From positions 930,001 to 994,000 of the forward strand of contig CBDEUC010000003.1 of the NCBI GenBank assembly GCA_965243105.1: a stretch of DNA of 64,000 nt, given 5' to 3'. Shown here piece by piece: positions 26,346 to 35,558 of the stretch. The notes beneath the pieces were generated by a model that saw only the letters and a program-made list of their open reading frames with translations, was not told where the DNA came from and ran no database searches. A program made the position numbers and the translations under genes. This DNA is from WLWS01 sp965243105. Lineage in GTDB: Bacteria > Pseudomonadota > Gammaproteobacteria > Eutrophobiales > Eutrophobiaceae. The number at the start of each line of letters is the position of its first letter. The first letter of the stretch is position 1.

Positions 26346-28664
26346 CTAGTTGAAATGGTAGGAGGCTGAAATACCGTAGGTCGGTTCTGACAGGTTCGGC
26401 AGGCAAAGCACCGATTCCATCAATCCTTCCAGGGATGTATTTGAATTACACCATTCTTCGCCGGTGAGGTTCCTGCCCCAGGCACTGATCTCGTACTGCT
26501 CGTCATTGCCAAAGGTGTAGGACGCACTGGCATTCAGTTGCCAGTAACCTTCCTGGCTCAGGTTTGCCTGGTTTGCCAGGTCAAAGGTGACATCATCCTG
26601 GTAACGCCAGTTTGTTTGTATCGCTGCCGTACCATTGGCAAGCTGGAACTCCTTGCGAACCAGGCCGGTAAAGCTGACATCCGGCGTGTTTGGAATGGTA
26701 TTGCCCTTGAACACGTTGGCAATCAGCCCAGGATCCTCGATCTCACCATCCAGCAGCCCAAGTCCGAGGTTTACAAACCAGCCGTCTGCAGGTATCCACT
26801 GTACTTCGAATTCGGCACCCCAGAGACTGGCTTCGGGTACGTTCAACAGCTGCGGAACTGCGATACCCACTGCCGGGTCAAACAGCGGCTGGAAGGACTG
26901 CATATCTTCCCAGTCATAATGAAAAACAGCACCGTTGAACTGCAGGCGATTATCCAGCCAGCTGGACTTGATACCGATTTCATAGGCCCACATCACTTCC
27001 GGGGTTACCGGCTGTGCGCCGAGACCGGTCAGGGATTGCAGTGCTGCAATACTGAAGCCACCTCCCTTGAAACCACGGGAGATGCTGGCGTAAATCAGCA
27101 TGTCGTCAGTGGCCTGGTAGTCCAGTGCAAAGCGTGAACCCCATTCGCTGAAATCACCATCAAGTACACTCAGGGGTGGTACGAACAATGCCGGGAATTG
27201 CTCAACATTAAATCCCAGGTGTGCACCATCAACGAGGTTTGGACAGAATGGAGGACCACCGGTGGAACCAACACATCGTACTGAGGCGCGGTTGTAGCCG
27301 GACTTGGTTTCGTTGGTCCAGCGGTAACCTGCGGTCGCCGTCAGGTTATCAGCCAGATCCACTTCGAGCTGTCCATAAAGCGAGTACACCTCGTTGTCCT
27401 GGTCGACGATGGTATTCGGCGTGATATTGAAGATGCCGGGTCCGGTAGGTGCAGGTGGTGCAGGACTTCGACGTACCACGGAGGCATAGTTGGCTTCTTC
27501 AAAGAAATAATAGAAACCTGCAATCCAGCGCCAGCTTTGATCCTCGCCTGACTGGACACGAAGTTCCTGGGCCCACTGGTCGTACTCACCTTCCTGCTGA
27601 AACTCGAAACCCACGGTGGGACCTGAATCAGAATCTTCAGAGTAACTCACGTCGACCTTGTCGTAGGCAGATACCGAGGTCACTGTCAGGGAGCCTACAT
27701 TCCATTGCACCCTGAGGCTGGCTCCGGCAGCGTCGGCATTTTCACGATGCCGTGTTCCAGTCCAGACATCTTCCCAGTCACCGGTCTGGTGATTGAATCC
27801 ACGGGAATCGACACAATTCGGGTTGTTCTGACGTGTCAGCTGGTCTGCTGCCACCGCGCAGGGTGCCAGGGGGTTTGCCGGATCACGCGTGCCTATGGCT
27901 GCAAATGGAAAAGGATCTCCGCGGTTATAAGCGGCATGCACATTGGCAAGGATGGACCAGTCGTCATTGGGTTCCCAGAGCAACTGCACACGACCGGCCT
28001 GTCGGTCGGTCTCACCGATATCCTCACCGGTAGCCAGGCTGTTAAAGACACCATCACGCTTGTTGCTGACCAGGGATACACGCATTGCCATGATGTCTCC
28101 GAGAGCCATGCCAAAAGCACCTTCCACATCCACCTGGTCAAAGCGACCATAGCCGGCGCGTATATAGCCGTTGGTACCATCTTCGACACTGGGCTTGACG
28201 CTCACATAGTTCACCGCGCCGCCGGTGGTGTTGCGGCCAAACAGGGTATTTTGAGGGCCTTTAAGGACCTCCACCCGTTCCGTATCAAAGGTTGAAAAAC
28301 CAAGCTGGAAGGGAGAGTTGAGGGCGACGTCGTCGAGGTAGACACCCACGGCTCCCACCACGTTAAGGTGAAAGTCATTGGTGCCGACACCACGCAGGAA
28401 ATAGTTAAACTTGGAACCACCCTGGGAAATGATGCCGCCATTGGGAATCAATGCCATTACTTCTTCGGCTGTGTTTACGCCAAAGTCCTTGAGGTTGTCC
28501 CCGGTAAAAGCAGAGATGGCAATGGGCACATCCTGCAGTGATTCTGCGCGCTTTTGCGCGGTCACCACGACTTCTTCAAGAACACTTTGCGCCTGGACAC
28601 CTGTGCTCACCAAAACACCAATACCAGCAAGAACTGCGGCGAGGTAGCGAATACGATGCGACAT
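26346..28664 (-). CDS. TonB-dependent outer membrane receptor
   Basis: 772 residues from the ATG at 28664; GGGGG stands 8 bases upstream, which favours this start over the in-frame TTG at 28679. Signal peptide YLAAVLAGIGVLVSTGVQAQS, TonB box EEVVVTAQKRAESLQDVPIAIS, plug motifs RGVGTNDFHLNVVGAVGVYLDDV and ERVEVLKGPQNTLFGRNTTGG, and a barrel ending PTYGISASYHFN. It is a close architectural relative of the receptor at 22603-24969, with matching plug wording, suggesting duplication. Substrate unknown; neighbouring sulfatase and GMC oxidoreductase genes are the only hints. Confidence 0.93.
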   Translation of the reverse strand: MSHRIRYLAAVLAGIGVLVSTGVQAQSVLEEVVVTAQKRAESLQDVPIAISAFTGDNLKDFGVNTAEEVMALIPNGGIISQGGSKFNYFLRGVGTNDFHLNVVGAVGVYLDDVALNSPFQLGFSTFDTERVEVLKGPQNTLFGRNTTGGAVNYVSVKPSVEDGTNGYIRAGYGRFDQVDVEGAFGMALGDIMAMRVSLVSNKRDGVFNSLATGEDIGETDRQAGRVQLLWEPNDDWSILANVHAAYNRGDPFPFAAIGTRDPANPLAPCAVAADQLTRQNNPNCVDSRGFNHQTGDWEDVWTGTRHRENADAAGASLRVQWNVGSLTVTSVSAYDKVDVSYSEDSDSGPTVGFEFQQEGEYDQWAQELRVQSGEDQSWRWIAGFYYFFEEANYASVVRRSPAPPAPTGPGIFNITPNTIVDQDNEVYSLYGQLEVDLADNLTATAGYRWTNETKSGYNRASVRCVGSTGGPPFCPNLVDGAHLGFNVEQFPALFVPPLSVLDGDFSEWGSRFALDYQATDDMLIYASISRGFKGGGFSIAALQSLTGLGAQPVTPEVMWAYEIGIKSSWLDNRLQFNGAVFHYDWEDMQSFQPLFDPAVGIAVPQLLNVPEASLWGAEFEVQWIPADGWFVNLGLGLLDGEIEDPGLIANVFKGNTIPNTPDVSFTGLVRKEFQLANGTAAIQTNWRYQDDVTFDLANQANLSQEGYWQLNASASYTFGNDEQYEISAWGRNLTGEEWCNSNTSLEGLMESVLCLPNLSEPTYGISASYHFN

Positions 28665-28980
28665 GATACTTACCCCCAAGAAATTTAATGTAACTATGAC
28701 GAAAATTAACTTAGTAACCGGTCTAAAATATCACGGTGGCCAAAATTATAGTCACATTTGTCGAGAAAATATAGGTCACTTGACATATTATTATTTATTC
28801 CTTAAATATTAATGGTTTAACCCGCCTGGAGAATGGCTATTGGAACTTCGCGAGCCCCGGAAAGGGTTTCCTTGCTTTGCCGGCGCGGGCCGGTCAAACT
28901 AATCTGCAAATTGAAACCGGGCCAGGCAGGTTTATGTACTGGCCAAGATAAGAAAAAAGCCTAGCAACGAGAAATTGCCC
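28665..28980. other. 316-base divergent intergenic region
   Basis: No gene seen. The left half is AT-rich and should hold the promoters of both the receptor (minus) and the Tat-exported subunit (plus). The right half (about 28815-28930) is GC-rich with a CCGGC-GCGGGCCGG palindromic patch and forms a 5' leader of about 165 bases for the plus-strand genes. I could not match that leader to a known riboswitch. Confidence 0.5.
28780..28807 (+). promoter_or_regulatory. Probable sigma70-type promoter
   Basis: A consensus -35 box TTGACA (28780-28785) is followed after 16 bases by TTAAAT (28802-28807), which matches the -10 consensus at four of six positions. It points toward the genes starting at 28981. 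Confidence 0.4.
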
Positions 28981-29538
28981 ATGACGCTGACACGCAGAGA
29001 ATTTGTCAAAAAAAGTAGTCTCACACTGGCTTTCAGTATAGCCGGCAGCCAGCAGTTGCTGACCCCGGCCGAGGCCCGTGAAAAAGCCGTCGAATTCACC
29101 ACTTTAACGGCCGAAGAGATTAGTACTCTGGAGTCTGTGTGCGAAATCATGCTGCCGGGTGCCACTGAATCCGGTGTTGCACATTTTGTCGATCATCAAC
29201 TTGGCGTTGAACCCAACGACAGTCTTATATTCATCAAGTACTTTAACTACCCGCCACCCTACGACGAATTCTATCGAGCCATTCTTGGGCAGTTGAAGAC
29301 CTTGAGCATGCGCCAGTTTAATAAAGAAATTTCAAAGCTCTCCGACGCTGAAGCAAAAGAGTTTGTTGAATCCATCAGGGATGGCAATCCCGATGGCTGG
29401 CAGGGCCCACCTGCTCCGCTGGCCTACCATGCCCTGCGCAATGACGCCGTCGACGTGGTTTATGGCACCCCCGAAGGTTTCCAGAAGCTTGGTGTTCCCT
29501 ACATGGAACATATCCTTCCACCGGAGGGCTGGTCATGA
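28981..29538 (+). CDS. Tat-exported gluconate 2-dehydrogenase subunit 3-like protein
   Basis: 185 residues from the ATG at 28981 (an in-frame TTG lies two codons upstream). The N-terminus TLTRREFVKKSSLTLAFSIAG is a twin-arginine signal. The rest is helical and fits the gluconate 2-dehydrogenase subunit 3 family (TAEEISTLESVCEIMLPGATESG...VAHFVDHQL...LSDAEAKEFVESIRDG). Such small subunits ride with a GMC flavoprotein and carry it through the Tat pathway. The stop overlaps the start of the flavoprotein gene (ATGA), which supports a complex. Confidence 0.87.
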   Translation: MTLTRREFVKKSSLTLAFSIAGSQQLLTPAEAREKAVEFTTLTAEEISTLESVCEIMLPGATESGVAHFVDHQLGVEPNDSLIFIKYFNYPPPYDEFYRAILGQLKTLSMRQFNKEISKLSDAEAKEFVESIRDGNPDGWQGPPAPLAYHALRNDAVDVVYGTPEGFQKLGVPYMEHILPPEGWS

Positions 29539-31100
29539 AAAAGAATGAAAAAGTCGATGTCGTCATCGTCGGGAGTGGCGCCGCCAGTTCCGTTTATGCC
29601 GCCATCCTCGCAGAGGCTGGTAAAAGCGTTGTAGTACTTGAAAAAGGCACGGCCAGGAAACTGGACGATCTTTACAGTTCTCAAATCTGGGCACGAAGGT
29701 TGAAGTGGGCCTCGCCACACATGTTTGAAGAACACGGTGAGGACAGCATATGGTTTAACTTTAACGCGGGTCATGGTTACGGTGGTGCAGCGATTCACCA
29801 TTACGGTGTCTGGCCACGCTACCACCCGGAAGACATGACAGAGTATTCACTGTACGGGAAAGCACTGGACTGGCCCTACGAATACGATGTGCTGCGTCCT
29901 TACTATGACAAGGTTATGATGGAAGTGGGTATGTCCGGTGACGCCGAGAAGGAAATTTGGCGACCACCCGGTGCACCCTACCCGCTGCCGCCGGTGCTGG
30001 TTAGCAACCATGGTCAAGTGCTGGCAAAAGGTTTTGAAGCACTGGATATGCATACCTCACCCATACCCATGGCCATCCTGTCTCAACCCTACAAGGGTAG
30101 AAAGTCCTGCATCTGGGATGGCTGGTGTGATGCCGGTTGCCCCACCGGCGCACTGGCCAATCCGCTCGTTGTCTACCTGCCACGGGCAGTCAAGGCGGGA
30201 GCCGTGATGAAATCCGACTGCCACGTGACCCGTGTTTTAACAGACGATACGGGCAAACGAGCCACGGGGGTTGAATACTATGACAGCAAGGGTCAGCGTC
30301 ACGAGCAGCATGGCGATGCCGTCGTGCTGGGTGCTTTTACCATTGAAAATCCGCGAATCCTTCTTAATTCCGCCACGTCGAAACATGAGAATGGACTCGC
30401 CAACTCCAGTGGCCTCGTTGGTAAATACCTGATGTCACATCCTGCGGTAACCGTCTTTGGTATGTTTGACGAGGATATGCAGAACTACCTTGGCGCAACC
30501 GGCGGACAGTTGTTGAACCAGGATCGTTTTCAAAAAGACAAGGGCGCCTTTGGATCACAGCAGTGGGAAATCGGACTGGCGTTAAAACCCAACGACCTCC
30601 TTGGTATCGCCATGAGTCGTGCCGATCTGTTTGGTAATGACCTGCACAAGTTTATGAAAGAAGGCGCGCGGGGTATGAGTTCCATGGTGGCAGTGATCGA
30701 AGATCTACCTATCGAACAGAACCGTGTCGAACTTAGTGACCAGAAAGACAAGTACGGTATGCGCATGGCTAAAACCTATCACGTCATGGATCCGGAGAGT
30801 CGACAGCTGTGGAAGGATACGGCTGAAGAAGGCATGCGTGTAACAAAGGCTGCTGGTGCGAAGGAAGCCTGGCATAGTCCACCGGGTGGTCAGCACATCA
30901 TGGGGGGCACCATCATGGGCAAGGACCCAGCCAAATCAGTCACCAATGAGCATGCCCAGTGTCACGATGTACCCAACCTGATCATTGGCGGCGGCGGTGT
31001 GTTTCCCACGTCTTCCAGCGTGAATTCCACCTACACGATTCACGCGGTGGCGATGAAGTCAGCTGAGCATATCGTGAATAACTGGGGCAATATCATCTAG
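29535..31100 (+). CDS. GMC-family FAD-dependent oxidoreductase (gluconate 2-dehydrogenase large-subunit type)
   Basis: 521 residues. The N-terminal FAD motif is VVIVGSGAASSVYAAILAEAGKSVVVLEKG. A cysteine cluster CIWDGWCDAGCPTGAL in the middle is typical of the membrane-linked GMC dehydrogenases. The catalytic His lies in PPGGQHIMGGTIMG and the second active-site region in PTSSSVNSTYTIHA. These enzymes oxidise sugars, polyols or other alcohols in the periplasm and pass electrons to a cytochrome c subunit. No cytochrome gene is adjacent, so the electron acceptor must be encoded elsewhere. It has no signal of its own and probably exports with the Tat-signal partner whose gene overlaps it by 4 bases. 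Confidence 0.9.
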   Translation: MKKNEKVDVVIVGSGAASSVYAAILAEAGKSVVVLEKGTARKLDDLYSSQIWARRLKWASPHMFEEHGEDSIWFNFNAGHGYGGAAIHHYGVWPRYHPEDMTEYSLYGKALDWPYEYDVLRPYYDKVMMEVGMSGDAEKEIWRPPGAPYPLPPVLVSNHGQVLAKGFEALDMHTSPIPMAILSQPYKGRKSCIWDGWCDAGCPTGALANPLVVYLPRAVKAGAVMKSDCHVTRVLTDDTGKRATGVEYYDSKGQRHEQHGDAVVLGAFTIENPRILLNSATSKHENGLANSSGLVGKYLMSHPAVTVFGMFDEDMQNYLGATGGQLLNQDRFQKDKGAFGSQQWEIGLALKPNDLLGIAMSRADLFGNDLHKFMKEGARGMSSMVAVIEDLPIEQNRVELSDQKDKYGMRMAKTYHVMDPESRQLWKDTAEEGMRVTKAAGAKEAWHSPPGGQHIMGGTIMGKDPAKSVTNEHAQCHDVPNLIIGGGGVFPTSSSVNSTYTIHAVAMKSAEHIVNNWGNII

Positions 31101-31156
31101 CCGCGATGTTCGCAGTGTGGCCCCGATTTTGATAAACGCACCGGGGACCTGAACCT

Positions 31157-32425
31157 GTGAATATGCCACTGCCGGATCCATTTTTCATAATCCTGCTTGT
31201 GGTTCCGGCTGCCCTTGGCATCTACTATATCCAGGAAAAAAAACGCAGTTCTTCACTGAGGGAACTGGCGCGGGAAATGCACCTGGATTTTTCCGAGGAT
31301 GCAGAAGAAGATTTTATAGACAACGCCGGACAGTATCCCCTGCTCAACAAGGGACATTCAAGAAAAGTCATTAACCGCATGAGCGGTCTTGATAACCCGG
31401 GGGAGCCTGTTATTTTTGGTTACAAGTACACCCAGGGGTCTGGAAAGAATTCCAGCACCTACAGCCAGACAGTGGCATGGGTTCGAAACAGGAAAACCTT
31501 ACCCCTGTTCCAGTTATACCCGGAGAATTATTTTCATCGATTCGTCGACCTGTTCAACAAGAAAGACATCGATATAGAACAAAGCCCTGTTTTTTCCCGA
31601 ATGTATGTGCTGAAGAGCGAACACCCCAGCGGTATCAGCGAGGGAAGTCCTATTGAAGAAGTGCGCATGCTGTTCTCTCACCTGATCACCAACTATTTTG
31701 AAACTCACCGGGGCCTTCATATTGAGTGCACACCCTCGGGTATGCTGATTTATTTTAAAAACAGGCGATTAAAGCCGGACGATATTCCCCGTTTCTACCA
31801 GCAGGCTCGCAACATCTATTCCTTGTTTAACGCAGGTCATACCATCAGCGATCACGATGCCGCGGTTAAACTCGGGACTCGCACTGGCAGAAACGTGCTG
31901 CTGGCAAGCATCATGGTGCTGGCACCGGTAATCTTTGTACTGTCCCTTGGCGATCGAAAGTTTTTACACTTTGACTCCTTGGGAAAAAACAGGGAATCGC
32001 TATTCATGCAGGGGTGGCGAGCTTTTGAAAAGGAGAATTATGTAAAAGCCGTAAAACTCTATTCAGAACACCTGGATTCAAACCCCGCTGATGCACAGGC
32101 TTATTTCTACCGCGGGCTCGCCTACGGCAAGCAGCTTGAGTATGAAAAGGCTCTACGCAATTACCAGTCGTCAGTAAAACTGGACCCGGATTTCTTCGAT
32201 GCCTACCTGCATATTGATTATTTACTGGCCAGGGAAAAACGTTTCCCTGAAATCGTAGATTACTGGACCAGCTATATTGAAAAAGGTGGCAAGGACCCAC
32301 GCGCATACCTTGAAAGGGGCGGCGCCTATCTGCATGGAGGGGACCAGGCAGCGGCCCTCGCTGACGCGCGCTATGCCTGCGACCAGGGAGTGAAAAAAGC
32401 CTGTGATGTCCTGCAAAGGTTCTGA
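31157..32425 (+). CDS. Membrane-anchored TPR protein
   Basis: 422 residues, probable GTG start (GGGGA nine bases upstream); an ATG two codons later is the alternative. One membrane segment is at the N-terminus (FFIILLVVPAALGIYYI) and another near residue 260 (VLLASIMVLAPVIFVLSLG). The first soluble part (residues about 30-240) matches nothing I recognise. The C-terminal part has at least three tetratricopeptide repeats (LFMQGWRAFEKENYVKAVKLYSEH, AQAYFYRGLAYGKQLEYEKALRNYQ, RAYLERGGAYLHGGDQAAALADA). TPRs suggest a protein-interaction role at the membrane. It is 56 bases after the GMC gene and may be in the same transcript. Confidence 0.75.
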   Translation: MNMPLPDPFFIILLVVPAALGIYYIQEKKRSSSLRELAREMHLDFSEDAEEDFIDNAGQYPLLNKGHSRKVINRMSGLDNPGEPVIFGYKYTQGSGKNSSTYSQTVAWVRNRKTLPLFQLYPENYFHRFVDLFNKKDIDIEQSPVFSRMYVLKSEHPSGISEGSPIEEVRMLFSHLITNYFETHRGLHIECTPSGMLIYFKNRRLKPDDIPRFYQQARNIYSLFNAGHTISDHDAAVKLGTRTGRNVLLASIMVLAPVIFVLSLGDRKFLHFDSLGKNRESLFMQGWRAFEKENYVKAVKLYSEHLDSNPADAQAYFYRGLAYGKQLEYEKALRNYQSSVKLDPDFFDAYLHIDYLLAREKRFPEIVDYWTSYIEKGGKDPRAYLERGGAYLHGGDQAAALADARYACDQGVKKACDVLQRF

Positions 32426-32447
32426 GCAGAACCCCGGTACGATCGCA

Positions 32448-33860
32448 CTAGTAGAAACGCTGCCCGGGATCCAGGGCCTGTTTCAACCTGCCCTGTAACT
32501 CATTCAAACCACGGTTGCTGTTGGTGAAAATTAGTAACTCCGGATGATTCGTATCCTGGTGTGTCAGGCCAAAGCCTTCTGCATCAGCCTTGCTGATCAT
32601 TTCACCAAGACATTCACCCGCATCCTGCAGTTGGTCACCATCAAAAAGCAGGTAACTGCGGCGTATGATAGAACGCCAGCCTGCTATGCACTCACCGAGG
32701 TCATCAAATCCATGTTTCGCCAGCGTGTCGGCAATGATGCTATTCAGTTTCAATACTTCGTCACCTTCAGGCGGGCAGGCAAAACCCAGGTCGCAGCGAT
32801 ACTCGCCGCTCCACTTGTTAAGGTCATTAAATCCACTGGCCGGTTGGCCACGCATCAGGCCTTCACGGGCGCGCCACACGGGATCTTCCGCGCGGTCTCC
32901 CTGAGTAAAAAGGCGTGAGCCCTCGATAGATGCCAGTGCCTCGCTTACCATGGGCCAGAGCACATCGACATTGTCCGGTGTGTTGTACAGGGCGCCGTAA
33001 ATATTCCATTCACCAAGATCCGTGTCACTTTTCAACCTGTCTCCATCAAGCCCGCTTTCTCCGAGGTAGTCTGTTCTCGATTTGAAGGGAGCGGAATCAA
33101 GCAGGGCATTACTGATTACAACAGAATTGGGAACAATCACGTTGATTTTTAAATCACGTAGTATTTCCACCGCCGCCGCCACATCATTCTTTCCCGCCAG
33201 AGTCAGCATAAAAGGTCGGTAAGCCGGTGGCGCAGGCATCAGCCAGACACCGATTTTAGTGACGATACCCAGGTTGGACTGGGTAAAAAGCCCGTCGACG
33301 TACGGGCCGTATGCATACTTGGCCAGTTGCCAGGTATTGGCACCGGGCAACGCTCCCATTCCAAGACGGACCAGCTCGCCATTGGCCAGCATCACCTCAG
33401 TACCACATTGCATCATGACGTGGTCACCATAGGGCGTGTAACCAAACTCGTGGGCAGCAATACTCGCGGCAACCGAATTCATGTTATTCCTGTCCGGATC
33501 GATCCATAGGCCACTTCCACTTTCCTGCAGGTACTGGTAAAGCTGCTGGTAAGTCACACCCGGCTCCACCAGCGCATAAGCTGCCTTTTCATTCACCTCT
33601 ATAATCCCGTTAAGACTGGAAAGATCAACGATGACAACGTTGTCGAGTCTCTGGCTCGCAGCAAGGCCAAAACCATGTGCGTGTAAACCATAACGACCTT
33701 CATTGGCATCAAGTACCAGGGCCTGTAACTCATCAATGTTTGCCGGTTGAGTCACGCCGAGTATCTTGTCTCCATAGCGTGCCCTCATGCCAGTAGAATC
33801 CTCGCGGTCAGCTTTTATCAATGGCATTTGCGTTGCTGGATTCACTTGCCTACTCCTCAT
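32448..33860 (-). CDS. Divergent vanillyl-alcohol-oxidase-family flavoprotein
   Basis: 470 residues. The FAD-binding PCMH-type domain is clear (NVVIVDLSSLNGIIEVNEKAAYALVEPGVTY, FGYTPYGDHVMMQCGTEVMLANGELVRLGMGALPGANTW, GLFTQSNLGIVTKIGVWLMPAPPAYRPF). Compared with vanillyl-alcohol oxidase, the covalent His422 region reads CDLGFACP with no histidine, and the catalytic Tyr503-Arg504 pair is replaced by Thr-His (GFGLTHQD). FAD is therefore probably bound differently, and the chemistry may not be phenol oxidation. It is a paralogue of the 524-residue enzyme at 35924-37498 in the same operon. The start overlaps the upstream small-subunit stop (ATGA). It is the last gene of the operon. Confidence 0.83.
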   Translation of the reverse strand: MRSRQVNPATQMPLIKADREDSTGMRARYGDKILGVTQPANIDELQALVLDANEGRYGLHAHGFGLAASQRLDNVVIVDLSSLNGIIEVNEKAAYALVEPGVTYQQLYQYLQESGSGLWIDPDRNNMNSVAASIAAHEFGYTPYGDHVMMQCGTEVMLANGELVRLGMGALPGANTWQLAKYAYGPYVDGLFTQSNLGIVTKIGVWLMPAPPAYRPFMLTLAGKNDVAAAVEILRDLKINVIVPNSVVISNALLDSAPFKSRTDYLGESGLDGDRLKSDTDLGEWNIYGALYNTPDNVDVLWPMVSEALASIEGSRLFTQGDRAEDPVWRAREGLMRGQPASGFNDLNKWSGEYRCDLGFACPPEGDEVLKLNSIIADTLAKHGFDDLGECIAGWRSIIRRSYLLFDGDQLQDAGECLGEMISKADAEGFGLTHQDTNHPELLIFTNSNRGLNELQGRLKQALDPGQRFY

Positions 33861-34090
33861 TCAGAATTTGCAGGTGGAATGTTATGGGGATAACTGTCCC
33901 TGTCATCGGGATCCACCCGAAACCAGGCTTCGCGCTTATCATGATCGATTGATTCCGCCGCTTCACTGTCTCGCCAGGTAAATGAGCAGCGCTGACAATA
34001 ATAAACTGTCCACAGCAGCTTGCCTTTCTCCATGCCCTCGTGCTCCTTGCGCAGGTGTTGCTTTCCTGACTGGCAGCGGGGACAGCTCAT
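33857..34090 (-). CDS. Non-oxidative hydroxyarylic acid decarboxylase subunit D (VdcD/BsdD-like)
   Basis: 77 residues. A zinc-ribbon pattern is formed by C3, C6, C32 and C35 (MSCPRC and YYCQRCSFTWRD), and the W-T-V-Y...C-x-x-C-x-x-T-W-R-D core matches the small D subunit of vanillate and 4-hydroxybenzoate decarboxylases. Subunit D assists the UbiD-type C subunit. It overlaps the UbiD gene upstream and the flavoprotein gene downstream, each by 4 bases (ATGA), so all three are translationally coupled. Confidence 0.88.
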   Translation of the reverse strand: MSCPRCQSGKQHLRKEHEGMEKGKLLWTVYYCQRCSFTWRDSEAAESIDHDKREAWFRVDPDDRDSYPHNIPPANSE

Positions 34091-35556
34091 TTCCCAGTCT
34101 CCGCCTGCAGTTTTTGCACCATCCTGGCCAGTTCATCGATCTCCACCCCACCTGGTGGCATAACCAGTTTTGAATCTGCACCAACGGGGTCTGGCTCCAT
34201 GAAACTGGTGGCGTCAATGATGAGACGATGCCCCTTGCCGGGTATCTCGGCAGCAGGGTCAACGATGACCATGGGCATGTTGGGGATGACGTGAATGTCG
34301 TTGGCCCGGGTGCGGGTGGAGAGTGCCCACATCACTTCGTTAAGATCAAAAGGATCCACATACTCATCCACCAGGATCAGGTTTTTCAGGTAAAGCAATC
34401 CGTGCGGTGTACCGAGCGCGCGCAGGGCCACTGACTTGGCAAAGCCGGCATGGCGATTCTTTACCGAGATGATGCCGGTAAGGCCGTGCTGGTACAACGC
34501 ATTCACCGCTTGCACCTCGGGAAAGTCTTTCTTTAATTCGGAGTAAACTGGCGCAGAGGTATTGAGACCGATCAGGGTATCGTGCTCGGTCCAGCCACGA
34601 CCGATATAGATGTTTTCAAAAATGGGATCGTTGCGGTGCGAGATGCCGGTTATTTTAAACATTGGAACCTGGCGAACGCCGCTATAGCTTCCGGGAAATT
34701 CGCCAAAGGGGCCTTCAAGGGCACGTTCATTATTTATAAGCTCTGCTTCGATCACGACTTCAGCACCTGCCTGGATATCAAGCCCGTTTCCAGACTTCGT
34801 CAACTGCATAGGACTGCCCATCATCTGCGAAGCGTAGGCATATTCCGATTCCTCGTAACCGACCGGTGTCGCGGCGAACATGGCCATGGCGGGGTGGTTT
34901 CCAATCATCACCGCTATCTTTAGCTTCAGGTCATTGGCCTCGGCACTACGGATCTGCCGCGCCATGTCATGGGAAGACACGGCGAGGAGACTGAAACGAT
35001 CCGGTCCATGGACCTGGATACGGTAGATGCCGACATTCTGCTTTTCAAAATTATCCGGGTCTTCCGGATCACGACTGACAATGTTTGCTTTTGCTATATA
35101 GAAACCGCCGTCATAGGCATTCACACGGTAAAGGGGTAGCAGGTCATACAGGTTAAAATCGCTTTCAATGCGGTTTTCGTTGACCGGCGCGGCTTCAGGT
35201 TCCACATGTTCGAGCAGGGGCTTGTCTGAACCCCAGCGTTGAATTAATTCGTAGAACAGTTCCTTGATACTGGTTCCCCTTGGGTACCCAAGCAACAGGG
35301 CGATGTTGGTAAAGCTGCCGTGCACTCCCAGCACCATCTTTTTCCCTTCATAGCCGCGGATCTGATCGAACATGATGGCCGGTGCACCCATGGAGTCACG
35401 CCCGGAGGCTACCGCGACCTTCCTGATATCGGGCTCCGGCATCACCGCTTCAGGCCATCGAATAAACTGGCCGTTTTCTTCCAGCAGCTCAAGAAAATCA
35501 CGCAGGCAGTGAATCCGTTCTGCAACTGCCTTCGCGTTTTCAGAAATCCTCGCCAT
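34087..35556 (-). CDS. UbiD-family (de)carboxylase, hydroxyarylic acid decarboxylase C-subunit type
   Basis: 489 residues. The prenylated-FMN active site is readable: R179 (GIYRIQVHG) with E281 and E286 in EGPFGEFPGSYSG, matching the Arg-Glu-Glu triad (R173, E277, E282) of fungal Fdc1. The C-terminal hexamerisation region includes HVIPNMPMVIVDPA. UbiD enzymes remove or add CO2 on aromatic or alpha,beta-unsaturated acids. Pairing with a D subunit makes a hydroxybenzoate-type substrate (giving a phenol) the most likely. The UbiX-type prenyltransferase that supplies the cofactor, often the B gene of such operons, is not in the window. Confidence 0.92.
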   Translation of the reverse strand: MARISENAKAVAERIHCLRDFLELLEENGQFIRWPEAVMPEPDIRKVAVASGRDSMGAPAIMFDQIRGYEGKKMVLGVHGSFTNIALLLGYPRGTSIKELFYELIQRWGSDKPLLEHVEPEAAPVNENRIESDFNLYDLLPLYRVNAYDGGFYIAKANIVSRDPEDPDNFEKQNVGIYRIQVHGPDRFSLLAVSSHDMARQIRSAEANDLKLKIAVMIGNHPAMAMFAATPVGYEESEYAYASQMMGSPMQLTKSGNGLDIQAGAEVVIEAELINNERALEGPFGEFPGSYSGVRQVPMFKITGISHRNDPIFENIYIGRGWTEHDTLIGLNTSAPVYSELKKDFPEVQAVNALYQHGLTGIISVKNRHAGFAKSVALRALGTPHGLLYLKNLILVDEYVDPFDLNEVMWALSTRTRANDIHVIPNMPMVIVDPAAEIPGKGHRLIIDATSFMEPDPVGADSKLVMPPGGVEIDELARMVQKLQAETGK

Positions 35557-35558
35557 GG

